From Prorocentrum cordatum (lineage: Eukaryota; Sar; Dinophyceae; Prorocentrales; Prorocentraceae), in the NCBI GenBank assembly GCA_963575745.1, contig CAUYUJ010009347.1:265001-329000 (forward strand): a DNA stretch of 64,000 nucleotides, written 5' to 3'. A program made the translations under genes and the position numbers. How positions within the stretch are numbered: position 1 is the stretch's first letter; each line of letters begins with the position of its first letter. The notes beneath the pieces were generated by a model. That model made no database searches. It was not told where the DNA came from and worked only from the letters and a program-made list of their open reading frames with translations. Positions 43,136 through 53,356 of this stretch are shown here, piece by piece.

Positions 43136-43255
43136 AACCAGGAGCAGGTGGAAGAGAAGGAGGAGGAGGAGGAGGAGGAGGAGGAGGAGGAGGAGGAGGA
43201 GAAGGAGGAGGAGGAGGAGGAGGAGGAGGAGGAGGGAGTGGAGGAGGGAGAGGGG
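43136..43255 (+). repeat. GGA/GAG purine tract
   Basis: GAAGGAGGAGGAGGAGG repeats with few interruptions; opposite strand reads poly-Leu. Confidence 0.95.
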
Positions 43256-43790
43256 GGAGTGCGAGGAGGACGGTGATGGAACTGGGTGGGCGACTTGGAG
43301 GCAGAGGTGCGGGTCGCGCGCGCGCGCTGAGCTGCTCAACAGCGGGCTGCTGAGCGGCTACAGTTACCCAATCACGCGCTTCGAGTTTGTGAAGGGCGCC
43401 CCCGCATCCTCGCCCTGGGATCGTGAGGGCAAGGGGGAAGAGGCAAAGAGAGGGAGGAGGAGTGGGAAGGGGATGGCAGGGTGCTGGCGCGGCTGCTGGC
43501 GGGGCACTTGAGAACGCAGGGGAAGGGAGACGACGTGGTGCGCGTCTCCATCGTCGTGTCGCTGGTCGAGCTCAGTGTTGGTGATTCGTTGCTCTGACCT
43601 CGTCGGTTTTCTCACGAGGCAAGGGGGATTTTCTCGGATGTGTCCGCAGGTCTGGGGACACGAGTGCGCCTCCAGTGCCTCAGCCACCCAGAGGGGGTGG
43701 GTCTCGGTGAGTGTGGGAGCACCGCCTCGCGGCGTGAAGCGGGGGATAGCGGGTAGCCGTGACGTTGAGGCGATTCGCGCGGAGCGCTTG
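43256..43790. other. No gene recognised
   Basis: Unique-looking GC-rich sequence with short overlapping frames (up to 155 codons, minus strand) lacking recognised domains. Confidence 0.45.
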
Positions 43791-43791
43791 G

Positions 43792-43950
43792 CGTTAAGTC
43801 GGGCACGTCCTTCTACAGGAGGAATATTCAAGAATAGTAGAAAATAGTCTGGGGACGAGATGTCTACAATTTTTTCAATTTTTGAACATGTTTGAAGAAT
43901 TTTAGCTGTTCTTCAAGAATCCGCCTGTAGGGGGACATGCCCGACCTAAG
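43792..43950. mobile_element. MITE-like element with AT-rich core
   Basis: Terminal inverted repeats of about 40 bp: the left end reads TTAAGTCGGGCACGTCC then CTACAGGAGGAATATTC; the right end, reversed, reads TTAGGTCGGGCATGTCC then CTACAGGCGGATTCTTG. The 75-bp core is AT-rich (ACAATTTTTTCAATTTTTGA). About 158 bp, no coding capacity; no clear target-site duplication. Confidence 0.75.
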
Positions 43951-43999
43951 CCTGGCGATGCTCCACCTCTCAGTCGCATTCCCTGGCCGGAGAAGAAGG

Positions 44000-44045
44000 A
44001 GGATGAGAAGGAGGAGGAGGAGGAGGAGGAGGAGGAGGAGGACGA
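44000..44045 (+). repeat. GGA microsatellite
   Basis: AAGGAGGATGAGAAGGAGGAGG passing into pure GGA repeats. Confidence 0.95.
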
Positions 44046-44330
44046 CGTGGAGGCGGAGCAGGGAGAGTCAATAGCCCTGTCGGGCTCAAGGAATCTTGCT
44101 CTCTTGCCCCACTGTCGCGAGACACCCTCGCACGGCTTTGGCGCTCATCTGCCATGGCACGATCAGGCAGTAATTGTGTGCGCCACTGCCGTGCGATCGC
44201 CTATGTTGGGCCCCATCGATGATGCCGCAAAGTTGTTGCAGCTCTTGCATGCGCCCGGCGCAGCAGCCCATGGACTGGCAGTTGCGCGAGGGTCGCTGAT
44301 GGAGCAGCTCTTTTAGTAGGCCTACAACAT

Positions 44331-44465
44331 TTCGAAGGTCCGTGCGAATTTCCTGAGTCGGCGCTAGGCCCCCCTGGCGGCGCCTTCAGCGCCGCCCCTG
44401 GCGCACTGCACTCGCAAGGCCAGGGGGCGGCGCCGATCCAAGAAATTCGCGCGGACCTCCGAACT
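44331..44465. mobile_element. MITE-like GC-rich inverted-repeat element
   Basis: Arms of about 45 bp: left AAGGTCCGTGCGAATTTCCT-GAGTCGGCGC-GGCCCCCCTGG; right, reversed, GAGGTCCGCGCGAATTTCTT-GGATCGGCGCCG-CCCCCTGGCC. The centre has a second small palindrome (GGCGGCGCC-TTCA-GCGCCGCC). The whole 135-bp unit would fold into one long hairpin. No coding capacity. Confidence 0.8.
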
Positions 44466-44915
44466 CTACTGTTATGCAGCTGGTGGTGTCTCAAGCTGCT
44501 GTTGCGGGTGTTCCCTGCTGCAGCCAAGGCACAGTAGTCTTGTTGACGCTTCGCGCACGGTCGGACGGAGGTACAAGATCGAGGTCGGTTTGGGGAGTGT
44601 TTTCTAATGTTCTTCGTGTTTGCTTGATGTGCTTGTGCCTCCCGGGGAGGGTACCTTTGGATGTGCTTTGTGTTTTGGCCGGTGGAGGGGCTTATGGTCT
44701 TGAAGGATGTTCTTCTTTCCAAGGTCTGGCCGTATCCCCACCAGCCCATTTAAAATCGTTATCCATGAGAGCTGACGGGAATTGTGAGGAAGAGACGCAT
44801 GTAGTGAAACAACGCTGGCAACCATGGTGAATTGAGGATGTGGATGGGGAGGGGGGGAGGAGGATGAGGAGGATATGGACGTCGACGAACATACGAGGAT
44901 AAGGAGGATAAATAT
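44466..44915. other. No gene recognised
   Basis: Unique-looking sequence with a short GGGGAGGGGGGGAGGAGG purine tract (44846-44872). Confidence 0.45.
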
Positions 44916-45346
44916 CATCCCAGTGCGACCCTACCTAGGAGTTGGAGCCCCTAGGAAAGCAGCATTAGTAGTAACAGTAAAGCTAAGCTAAAGCTAAGCT
45001 AAAGCTAAGCTAAAGCTAAGCTAAAACTAAGCTAACGTTAAGCTAAAGTTAAGCTAAATCTAAGCTAAAGCTAAGCTACAGCTAAGCTAAAGCTAAAGCT
45101 AAAGCTAACGCTACAGCTACGATAAAGCTAAGCTACAGCTAAGCTAAAGCTAAACTAAAGCTAAGCTAACGCAAAGCTAAAGCTAAGCTAACGCTAAGCT
45201 ACATCTAAACTAACTCTAATAAAGCTCCCAGGGGACTGGGGGAACCGCTCCCTGGGGATGCTGGGGGAACCGCCCGGGGCGTGGACCACTGCCCGGCCTT
45301 TTAAGCACACCGAGTAAGAACCCTTCTAGGCAGAGCCTAGGTAGGG
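44916..45346 (-). mobile_element. TAGCTT-rich element, copy 2 (inverted)
   Basis: Reverse-complement copy of 26875-27367. It runs CATCCCAGTGCGACCCTACC-TAGGAGTTGGAGCCCCTAGG, then an AAGCTAAGCTA tandem core (about 44970-45215), then GACTGGGGGAACCGC (twice), GGCCGGGCAGTGG-like, and ends CTAGGCAGAGCCTAGGTAGGG. Homology stops just outside the CCCTACCTAGG repeats on one side and 13 bp beyond on the other. Flanking DNA differs from copy 1 except for nearby CTTGGGCC units. Confidence 0.78.
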
Positions 45347-45354
45347 AATCAAAG

Positions 45355-45545
45355 AGGAAGAGGAAAACAAGGATAAGGAGGACGACGAGGGCAAGGACGA
45401 GGAGGAAGGGGGCGAACACGAGGACGACGGGAAGGACGAGGAAAAGGCGAGGACGAGAAGGATGAGGAGGAGGATAACGAGGAGAAGAGAGGATGAGGAC
45501 GAGGACGAGGACGAGGAGGACGAGGACGAGGAGGACGAGGACGAG
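45355..45545 (+). repeat. GAGGAC/GAAGGACGAG purine-rich repeat
   Basis: GAGGACGAGGACGAGGACGA units ending where the CTTGGGCC-type array begins. Confidence 0.9.
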
Positions 45546-46100
45546 GACTCTGGCAGCCATCTTAGGGCCTTCTTGACGACCTCTTGGGGCTCTCTCAGGG
45601 CCCTGTTGAGGCTTTGGGCCCTCTTGGAGCCCTCTTGGAGGCCTCTTGGGAGCCTTGGAGGGCCACTTGGAGCCATCTCGGAGGTCATCGATCAAAGGGG
45701 AGGAGATCCTTTATCTGGGACGCCCCCTCAAGAGCCCTCGGCACTCCCTCTTTGGGCGCTCTTGGGGCGCTCTTCAACGCTCTTGGAGCCGCCTGGGGGG
45801 CCTCGTGGGCTCTTTTGGGGGCTCTCTCGGGCCATCTTGGGGCCGTTCCGAGGCCTCAAACGCGCATAGCAAGCGAACAGGAGAGACGCCACAAATCATG
45901 GAGTTTCTATAGGTTTGAAGGATCTGGGCCCTTTGCGGGTCCTGAGGGGGCTGCGAGAGCACGTGGAACCATCTTGGAGTGGTATTTGGGGCCTCTTGGA
46001 GCATGTTGGAATTTATCCTGACCCATTTCGGCTATCTTGAGCCATCGTGGAGAGCATCGGACGCCCTCTTGAAGCCATCTTGGGGCAGCCTGTCCGCTCG
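45546..46100 (+). repeat. CTTGGGCC-family repeat
   Basis: Plus-strand units (GGCCTCTTGGGAGCCTTGGA). The spacer near 45840-45925 occupies the place of the higher-order repeat spacer but has diverged. Confidence 0.8.
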
Positions 46101-47085
46101 CAGGACCCCCAAACAAATCTTAGAGACGGGAAGGGGGAAGAGGGTTTCGGAAGAGGAGCTAGTCATCTCGTTCGACAAACTACGCCAAGTGGGCTGGTGG
46201 GAGTTCTTTTTGCCCGGGATGGTATGCGTTGGTCTCATGGGCGTTTCCAGCGCCCGCAACTCACGACACATGTCCAGAGGTCACCGGTTTCTGTCTCCCT
46301 TCCAGCAACGGTGTTGGGTGCGCAGCTCCAAGACCCTCCCCCTTCATAGGTCTTCGACGGCGGGCTCGCGCTGCGGACGAAGGCGCATCGACCTCGCCTG
46401 GGCGGCTTCGGGTGCGCGTGGGTGCGCTCACGGCGTCGGACCAGTCAGGCGCTGTCCTGGCCTTTCCAGGCCTGGGCTTTCCTGTCTAGGCCTCAGCCCA
46501 TCTCGCTCTCATGCCGCGCTCCCGAGCTCCCCCCCGCGAATCTCCCCCTTCCCGCCTGCACCGCCCCCTCGGCTGCGCCCCCTATCGCCGCAGGTGAGAT
46601 GGTCTGCGAGCTGCAGAACCCGTGGCCCGCTGGCGAGTGGACAGGGCGCCGCCGCCCGCCACCCCTCGCACGGCGATTGTTTTTTGTTGCCGTTTGTCGT
46701 CTTGGTCCGACCATTTCGCTCCCAGAGGCTTACGCTGTATTGCCAACGCCCCAAAGCTGTGCTCGAGACCTGGGTTTCTCGGATGCCCTGGAGGAGGAGG
46801 AGGAGGAGGAGGAGGAGGAGGAGGAGCATGAGGACGGCGAGGAGTTGTGGTAGGACGACGAAGAGATTTTTTCGGGGAAGTGCTTGGATGAGAAGTGAGC
46901 AAGGTCTGCGGGCAAGACTTGTGTCCAGATCCACTGCAGCTTGGAGTTTCGGGCTCCCTTTCCCAGAACCCCGAGGCGCACTTGATATGGATCAGAATAT
47001 GGCCCCTACAGAGGCTCGATGTTCGTTCATATTCAGTGCGCCTCAGCCTTGCGGTACCCCTTTCAAGAAAGTCCAGTACGCACTG
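46101..47085. other. No gene recognised; contains a GGA tract at 46790-46826
   Basis: Unique-looking sequence. The 386-codon frame from 45979 to 47139 starts inside CTTGGGCC repeat, crosses the GGA tract and ends in TA repeats, so I treat it as fortuitous. Confidence 0.45.
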
Positions 47086-47087
47086 GA

Positions 47088-47142
47088 CTGGATATGTATA
47101 TATATATGTAAATATATATATATATATATATACATATAAATA
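47088..47142. repeat. TA microsatellite
   Basis: TATATATATATGTAAATATA and similar, about 55 bp; unusual in this GC-rich window. Confidence 0.95.
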
Positions 47143-47395
47143 TTGCCCGCAACGTCCGGGGCATGGAACCCGTGGGGCCTCGACTTGACAGAGGTGTTCC
47201 TCCATGCTGGCGTTATCACAGATGTAGGCACGACCTCTCACATCGCCTCATTTAGAGGCTGCCGCCCATGCCGCCGACCCCAGAGATCGCCGGCGGTCCA
47301 GGTCGCATGGTGTTTTGGAGCGTCGAGGCGACGATCCAGCGGGCAGGGTTCATCGCAGCCGACGCGCGGCTCTCCCTCCAGGCACGGGCCGTTGC

Positions 47396-48048
47396 GCCCG
47401 GGGGCTTGCTGGCCGCAACGGGCGTCACAGTGAAGTGCAGGCGCATCATAATGGCCGAACACTCCAGAATTACCCCTCCTTGCTATGTTCTTTTACGGAC
47501 AGTTGCGCCTTCGGGCTTGTTGATCGCAGCAGCCGTCACTGTACAATCAAGACGGCCGATGACTGCATACCTACTTCCAATGTGTGATGCTTTTTTAACG
47601 GACTTTTGCGGCCTGCGGCTTGCTGCTCGCAACAGCCGTCACAGTAAAAGTCATACGCATCAAGACAGCCGAAGACAGCATAATGATTTCTACCATGCGA
47701 TGCTTTTTTACGGACAGTTGCGCCCTGGGGCTTGCGCCCTGGGGCGTGCTGCCCGCAACAGCCGTCACGGTAAAGTTCAGACGCATCAAGATGACCGAAG
47801 TCTCCAGAATGGTTTTCTCCTTGCCATGGTTGTTGTGGGTAGTTGCGCCTTCGGGCTTGCTGCTCGCAGCAGCCGTCGCAGTACATATCAGATGCATCAA
47901 GACGACCGACGACTCCAACATTACCCCTCAGTGCTCTGCGCGCAGCAGCTGTCGCCGTAAAATTCAGATGCGGCATGACGGCCGAAGACTCCATAATGAC
48001 TTCACCTTGCGATGCTGTTGCGGGCAGTGGCGCCCTCGGGCTTGAGCG
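47396..48048 (+). repeat. 110-120-bp satellite, six copies
   Basis: Each unit has GGGCTTGCTGCTCGCAACAG-CCGTCACAGTAAA, GACGCATCAAGA-GACCGAAGACTCC and TTTTTTACGGACAGTTGCGCC blocks. Copies begin near 47399, 47513, 47613, 47735, 47851 and 47939. They differ from each other at many sites. Confidence 0.92.
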
Positions 48049-48139
48049 ATCTCGGAGGCTCGATGATTCATTTCTTCACAGCCTCAGTAGCTTCACAAAC
48101 CTATCCAGAAACAATCGCTAAGTGCTGAGCTGTACACAG

Positions 48140-48300
48140 ACGTTGTGGTGCATACGTGCTTTGCAGTTTACACAGGCGTTACGGTGCGTACGGTTGTTGT
48201 GGTGTATGCAGGCTTTGTAGTTCACGCAGGGAGCGCGGTGTACACAGACACTGTGTTGCACGCGGCTGCAGTAGTGCAAGCCAGTTTTGCTGTGCACTTT
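48140..48300 (+). repeat. 15-30-bp GTAGTGCACGCAGG-like minisatellite
   Basis: Degenerate units such as GTGGTGCATACGTGCTTTGC and GTAGTTCACGCAGG. One frame reads a repeated VVHAGFAVYTG-like pattern. Confidence 0.75.
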
Positions 48301-48580
48301 CGTTTTTCTTCATCACGTGTTCATGGTATCGTCGCTCCTTCTGCGGTCCGCCGCCATCTTGTTTGCATCCCGTAATGGCAGTTTTTACCGGCGTCGGTTT
48401 TAGTTGTGTTCGCGGTCATTGTTTTTTTTGATCGCAGCCGCCTTACTTGTTGTGCTGATATTTTGCCGTTCAGTGTTTTCTCGCGTGGCCTCTCCTACGT
48501 CACAGCGATTGTGGTTGTGATGATGGTTTGGTTACCCGTGGCCTCGACGCTTGCTATCTCCGCAGCCTCGGTGCGCCCGC
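48301..48580. other. No gene recognised
   Basis: T-rich unique-looking sequence with short frames only. Confidence 0.45.
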
Positions 48581-48584
48581 CTTC

Positions 48585-49075
48585 CCGTCCAGAAAGATCG
48601 CCAGGAAGTCTCGAGTGGGAACCTCTCTCGGTGGGGCCCACCTCTATGTTCGAATCCGAGACGGCCATCATAATGCCATGCGAAAGCGCAGGTTTGAGGA
48701 TACTTGGTAACCTGAGCCTCAAGGCCGTCTAGAGCGGGAGCCTGCTTCCTGAGCAATAACTGATGCCTCTCGCGGGATCCCTGTCTGTGAGTGAATCGCG
48801 AGGAAGTCTCGGGCAGGAGCCCCCTCCCTGTGGGGTCTCCGCCTCATGTTGGTGATCCGAGGCGGCCATCGGGACACTGGGAGCCTGAATTCCGAGGAAG
48901 TCTCGAGCTGGAGCCTCGTCCCTGAACAAACTCAGGGAACGTCTCGGGCGCTTGCCTGTAAGTGATCCGCGAGGAAGGCTCGAGGGGGAACTCCTTCCTG
49001 TGGGCCCCCGGCTTCGCGCTATTAATCCGACGCGGCCATCGAGCCTTTGTAATCCGAGGCGGCCCTCTTCAATCA
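48585..49075 (+). repeat. Degenerate satellite with GAGGAAGTCTCG and GAGGCGGCCATC
   Basis: Units contain CGAGGAAGTCTCGGGCAGGA, CCTGTGGGGTC and ATCCGAGGCGGCCATCG blocks (starts near 48595, 48790, 48895, 48968; each differs). Roughly 100-190 bp per unit. Confidence 0.8.
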
Positions 49076-50140
49076 AATTTGCAAACGTCGTTGTGGAACA
49101 TCCGCTGCCAGGCAAGAGGGGAGCCTCTGGAGTCACACGGGCGACGAGGGGGGATGGTAGTCTGAAGATTCCCACGTGGGTCTTTACCGTCGGAGCAGCT
49201 GAAGGAGAAACTGCGTGGGCGCGCAACAGGATGACCCCGCCGTCGTTTGGGCAATCCGGATGCAGTGGGCCGCCCCTCGGCTTCCGGTTGGCGTCCCGTC
49301 GGCGTTCCGTCGGCGGTGGGCGGGCAGTGGCCGGTGTGTCCCGCTTTGGTGCCGATAGTGAAGTCGATCGTGAAATCGATAATGAAATGGTTAGGTGGCC
49401 TAGATGGTGGAATCCAAATTGGGCTCGACAGTGAGATTGACTGTGACATTGGTTGTGCTGGCGCTGTCGGATGCGCGGGGGGGCGCCGTCCCCGAGGTCG
49501 TGCAAAGCCCGCGGGAACGGGCGATCTCCCTCAGGGCGAGCACAACGGGATCGATCAGTGAATCCGTTGGTATTAGGGCTGGCAGTGAGGTAGATAGTGG
49601 GATCGAAAGCGGGGGCGGTCGTGACATTGCGCCGCAGCGCAACATCGGCATCGCGCGCCGTCGCCAAGTCGAGGGCGCCTCACCAGCATCGCCATCATCA
49701 CACCCGTCGCGCTTGTCAGCAGTTGGTTCTTGCCCCACCCCCGCCCCGCCCCCTGGTCGCCCGAAGCGTGGTCTCATAGGTAGGACGGCGTCTCCAATCG
49801 TGCAGCGGAGTCGGCAGGATGGCATCCGCGCGCGCAGTCTGTGCCTGGAGGGCAAGAAGAGCGCGGGCACGCCATGGCCGCGCGCGGAATGCGGTCTGTG
49901 GAAAAAAAGGCACGGGGGGGGGCTTCATGCGTCCCAACATCGCCCGACAATGGTGACGACGCGGCTTTGCGTGAACTGCCCCGAGTGGCGCGCTGGTTTC
50001 GCGTGCGATGCGCGGAAGTACGAAGACGGTAGTACTGCGGAGCAACGGCGGCGCGCAGGGGGTGCGCGCGGCAGAGGGCGTTCGTCGTTGAGTCGAAGAC
50101 GCGACGAGACACCTGACGCGCACTCGGCGCGGCGCGGGAC
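49076..50140. other. No gene recognised
   Basis: GC-rich. A patch at 49355-49600 carries short motifs such as GTCGATCGTGAAATCGATAA that look like the reverse complement of the TCGATTTCACTATCG repeats at 56.9-58.5 kb. Open frames up to 370 codons overlap and are Arg/Ser/Pro-rich. Confidence 0.4.
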
Positions 50141-50142
50141 AG

Positions 50143-50739
50143 ATGGCGAGGTCTTTCCGGAGAACGGATTGGAGCAGCGAAGAGCGGAAGCGCGCGGGGC
50201 GCAGGCAATCAGCGCGAGACCAGGGACAGCAGCGCGACGAAGGAGCGACGCGGAAGTTGTGTTCCGCATGTGGAGCATCGAAGAAGAAGGACGCATGTTC
50301 CGAGCACCTGTGGTTCAAGGTGTCAGAATGTGCGCGGCAGTGCTGGTTGCGCCTAGGTGCGGAGGTCGGGCGTGGGATCGCCGCGGCGCGGGCGCGCGCG
50401 AAAAAGTGCGCGACGTGCGGAGGGTCGAAACAGGATTGCAGGTTCTCGACTTTCACGCGGTGCATGTCGTCGGGGCCAGCGCGGAAGCGCGGTGCGCGCG
50501 TCGCTGCGGGCGTTGAAAGTGCGGGCAGAATAGTGGGGAAAGGAGTGGCGGTCTGCGTCGCGTGCGAGGCAGCGCAGGGGCGGAGCGAGACTTCGGCGCG
50601 CGCGAGGTCCGACGCGGCCAACCGGCAACGCGAGCGCGCCGAGTGCGCGGGGAGAGAGGGCGCCGCCAGACGCAGTGGGGGCCAGGGGGGTTCTCGAGTA
50701 TGGGGGAGAAGAGCGCGCCAGAGGTGCCGCAGAGAGTAG
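50143..50739 (+). pseudogene. CxxC zinc-ribbon-like repeat fragment
   Basis: A 198-codon frame contains two similar modules: KLCSACGASKKKDACSEHLW (about residues 45-64) with a later Cys pair, and KKCATCGGSKQDCRFSTFTR (about 90-109), followed by VCVACEAAQ. The pattern CxxCGxSK-x5-FS-x3-W-x(n)-RxCxxC resembles Stc1-like zinc-binding repeats found in tandem in many dinoflagellate proteins of unknown function. The surrounding sequence is Arg/Ala-rich without other domains, and the first residues do not look like a natural start, so it is probably an eroded fragment rather than a working gene. A chance Cys-rich frame in GC-rich DNA cannot be excluded. Confidence 0.4.
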
Positions 50740-53200
50740 ACGTGCCAGAGACATAGTGTATGGGCGAGGCAGATCCGTGCGCGATTCTGGGGTCGGTGGA
50801 TCACTGGCGCTTGGAGTTTGCAAGAGTTGGGTTGAGCCGTGACCTCGACGCGCGCGTGGAAGCAATCTCCGCGTCACCGTCGTGACCTTTCTTGGCGCTC
50901 TTCGGAGCAGCTGCACTCCTTTTGGGGGGCGCTCGGGCACCGGGCCCACCTTGGGCCCGTCCTCTTTTTTCTTGTTGGCCTCCCCGGCGCTCCCGTGCTA
51001 TGTGTTCGTTTTTTGAGTTGAGCGTTTCTGCCGTCGATCCCGCCCTCTCCTCCCGCCTCCCCAATCCCTTCCTGCCTCCTACCTCCTGCCTGCGTTCTCA
51101 TTTCCTCGCCCCCATCGTGGCCGCCAGCTGAGCCGCCGCCGCCTCTTCTGCGGGCTCCTGCGAGGTCTAGCGGAGTGCGGAGCTACGCGGGCCCGCGTGA
51201 GACCTCGCCAGCCTTGGGGGATGACCGCCGCGCAAGGGCCGCCCCTTTCGTGACTTTTTTGGAGGCCCAGCGGGGTGCAGAGCTACGCGGGCCCCCCCCG
51301 CTCCCCGGGGGCTGACTGCTCCTCAGCAGTCGCCCATGTCGTGGACTCATGGGAGCCCCTGCGGAGTTGCGTTCAATGCGAATTCGAATGGGGCCTCGCC
51401 CCCCACGGCGCCGGCACGCGCGCAAGCATCGGAACGTCTATGAGTTCCTGGGAGGTCCAGGGGCGGCGCGCCCCAGGCCGGCGCATTAAATGGCGTTGCC
51501 AGACCTCTCTGGTGGGTTGCGCACATCCATGGGCATGCTGCCCGGCTCGCTCTCGGGGCCCTTCGGGGCTGCTTCTTCTTTCGGGGCTGCATCTTCGAGT
51601 CCTGTCGGGGCCTTCTCGGGGCGCTCTCGAGGCCGCGTGGGGCCCCATGCTGGGCTCGTCGTAGGCACCTCTTGTGTTTATTTGGGGGCCCCTTCGGCCG
51701 GCCTGAACTCGCCTTGAGGCTTCGGGGGTGCATCTTGCGTTGCGAGTGGCGAGCGTCGGCCGCGCGGCATCAGCTGCGGCTTATTGATTTCGGTCAACGC
51801 TTGTTCCGACCACTCTCCCACGGCAGCGCACTTCGAAAGTCGACTTCAGAGGCGTCGGGCATTCTTCGTGCAGCCGCGAGGAAGGAGGGGGGCATCTGAC
51901 ATCATTTGTGGTTGGACACCGTCGTACTCGTTCTTTTTGATGCTGGTCCCCCTTCGGGCCGGCGCCAAGCGCGGCTGGCTTTCGCGTTGGCGCCGCTGCA
52001 ACATTCGGGGGGCCACCTCGGTTGAGGGGCGGCAGCTTCCGACCTCGAAGGCGGCGGCTCGCAGACAATCGTTTCCAGGATGGCGGGCCGCCCGTCTTTG
52101 CCAGGGCCCATTCGATTCGATCGATCCGTTTAGAATCCGAGTTCGCTGGGGCTTACCTGATTCGATTCAACTGCGCGGGAATCCGATGCGCGCGCGGCGT
52201 AGCTGTGCATTTTTGTGCATTCGTGCTGATTTGCCTTTGATATCGCCCCGACGCGGCCAAATCCGACGCGCGTCCCATTTCGATCTTATGTCCCGCTTCG
52301 GCGTGGCCGTCTGACCTTCCTCATGGGTGGCCCCAGATTTCCGAGATGGCGGCGGCGTCGCTGCGCGCGCCCCCCAGCGAGGAAGGGCGGCGACGCGTTG
52401 AAGCGAAGAGAGAGGGCCAGGATAATGAGGATCGCACCTGTGTCTCCGTGTGTTTGAGCGCAAGTGTTCCATCAGGTGCCTGCGCGGTCGCGACTGTCTG
52501 CCTCTGATCAATGGTTGACTGCGCTGGTGCATTGGCCCCATTCTGCTTGCAGTGAAGCTCGCGTCGATCGAATGCGACCGGCGATGTCGGTTCTCGCGTC
52601 GCTTTTCATCGGGGCCTAGCTCGAGACTTCGCCTCGGCAGCCAATGCGGGACTTCTCTGCGCAGGTTTTACCCAGTCCTATCCAATGTTAACCTATCCTT
52701 GCCGCGCAGACGCCCTGCCTGGGGCAGCGTTCAGCCCGCCTTCACTTCTCGCGACACGCGTTGCACCTCTTGCGCCAGCTATGTCGGCATCTCGGGCTGC
52801 CGCTACTGCCGCTGTTCCCGCTTCCGTGTCGAATCCAGATGCGTCGCGTGGTCGCGCCCGTGTTCCTTGCGCGCTGGCTGCTGCCATCCTCGCGAAACCG
52901 TGGGCGATAATGCATGGAGGCCATGGGGGTGCTCGCGGTGGGCAGGGCAGGGCAGGGCTTCTCTGCGCGTTTCCCGGGGAATGTCATACGCGCCGAGGCC
53001 GGGGGGCGCGCGCCGCCCGGTGTCGGCGCAATCGCTGCAGGCGGCTGCGAGAAGCAGGTCGGCCACGAAGAGATCATCCCAGCTTCCCTCCTCAGGCAGC
53101 TGGGCTTCGACGTCGCGGACGACGACCGCGGAGGCGCGCGGGCGATCGCCGTGGAGAGCACGGCGGCATTCCCGCGGGCGCAAATCATCCCGGCCCATTG
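50740..53200. other. No gene recognised
   Basis: GC-rich unique-looking DNA. A direct repeat (GAGGTCTAGCGGAGTGCGGA-GCTACGCGGGCCC near 51160 and GAGGCCCAGCGGGGTGCAGA near 51260) spans about 100 bp. Overlapping frames of 60-420 codons on both strands show no recognised family, although part of 52.5-53.2 kb may be decayed upstream sequence of LINE relic C. Confidence 0.4.
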
Positions 53201-53212
53201 GGCGATCTGAGG

Positions 53213-53356
53213 AACGAGTTCACGCGCGTGGACTGCAGCCTGAGCCATTTGAAAGCATATCTCTTGGAACGCTTGGAGTCGCTGGAACAGCGCCTGTCGA
53301 TTTTCGAAGTTCGGGTGGACAAACTCGAGAACGCGATCGAAGATCTCGCGCGGCGC
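53213..53356 (+). pseudogene. Coiled-coil fragment, LINE ORF1-like (relic C)
   Basis: Frame with LKAYLLERLESLEQRLSIFE followed by VRVDKLENAIEDLARR: heptads with Leu/Ile/Val at the core positions over about 35 residues. A short coiled coil before an endonuclease domain is typical for the RNA-binding ORF1-like part of dinoflagellate LINEs. The next 1.3 kb is open in pieces only, and the RNA-binding part is not recognisable. Confidence 0.5.

Noticed and set aside
49404-50516. 370-codon plus-strand frame
   Set aside because: Arg/Ser/Pro-rich with no domains; it overlaps the CxxC-containing frame, which is the only part with a recognisable pattern.
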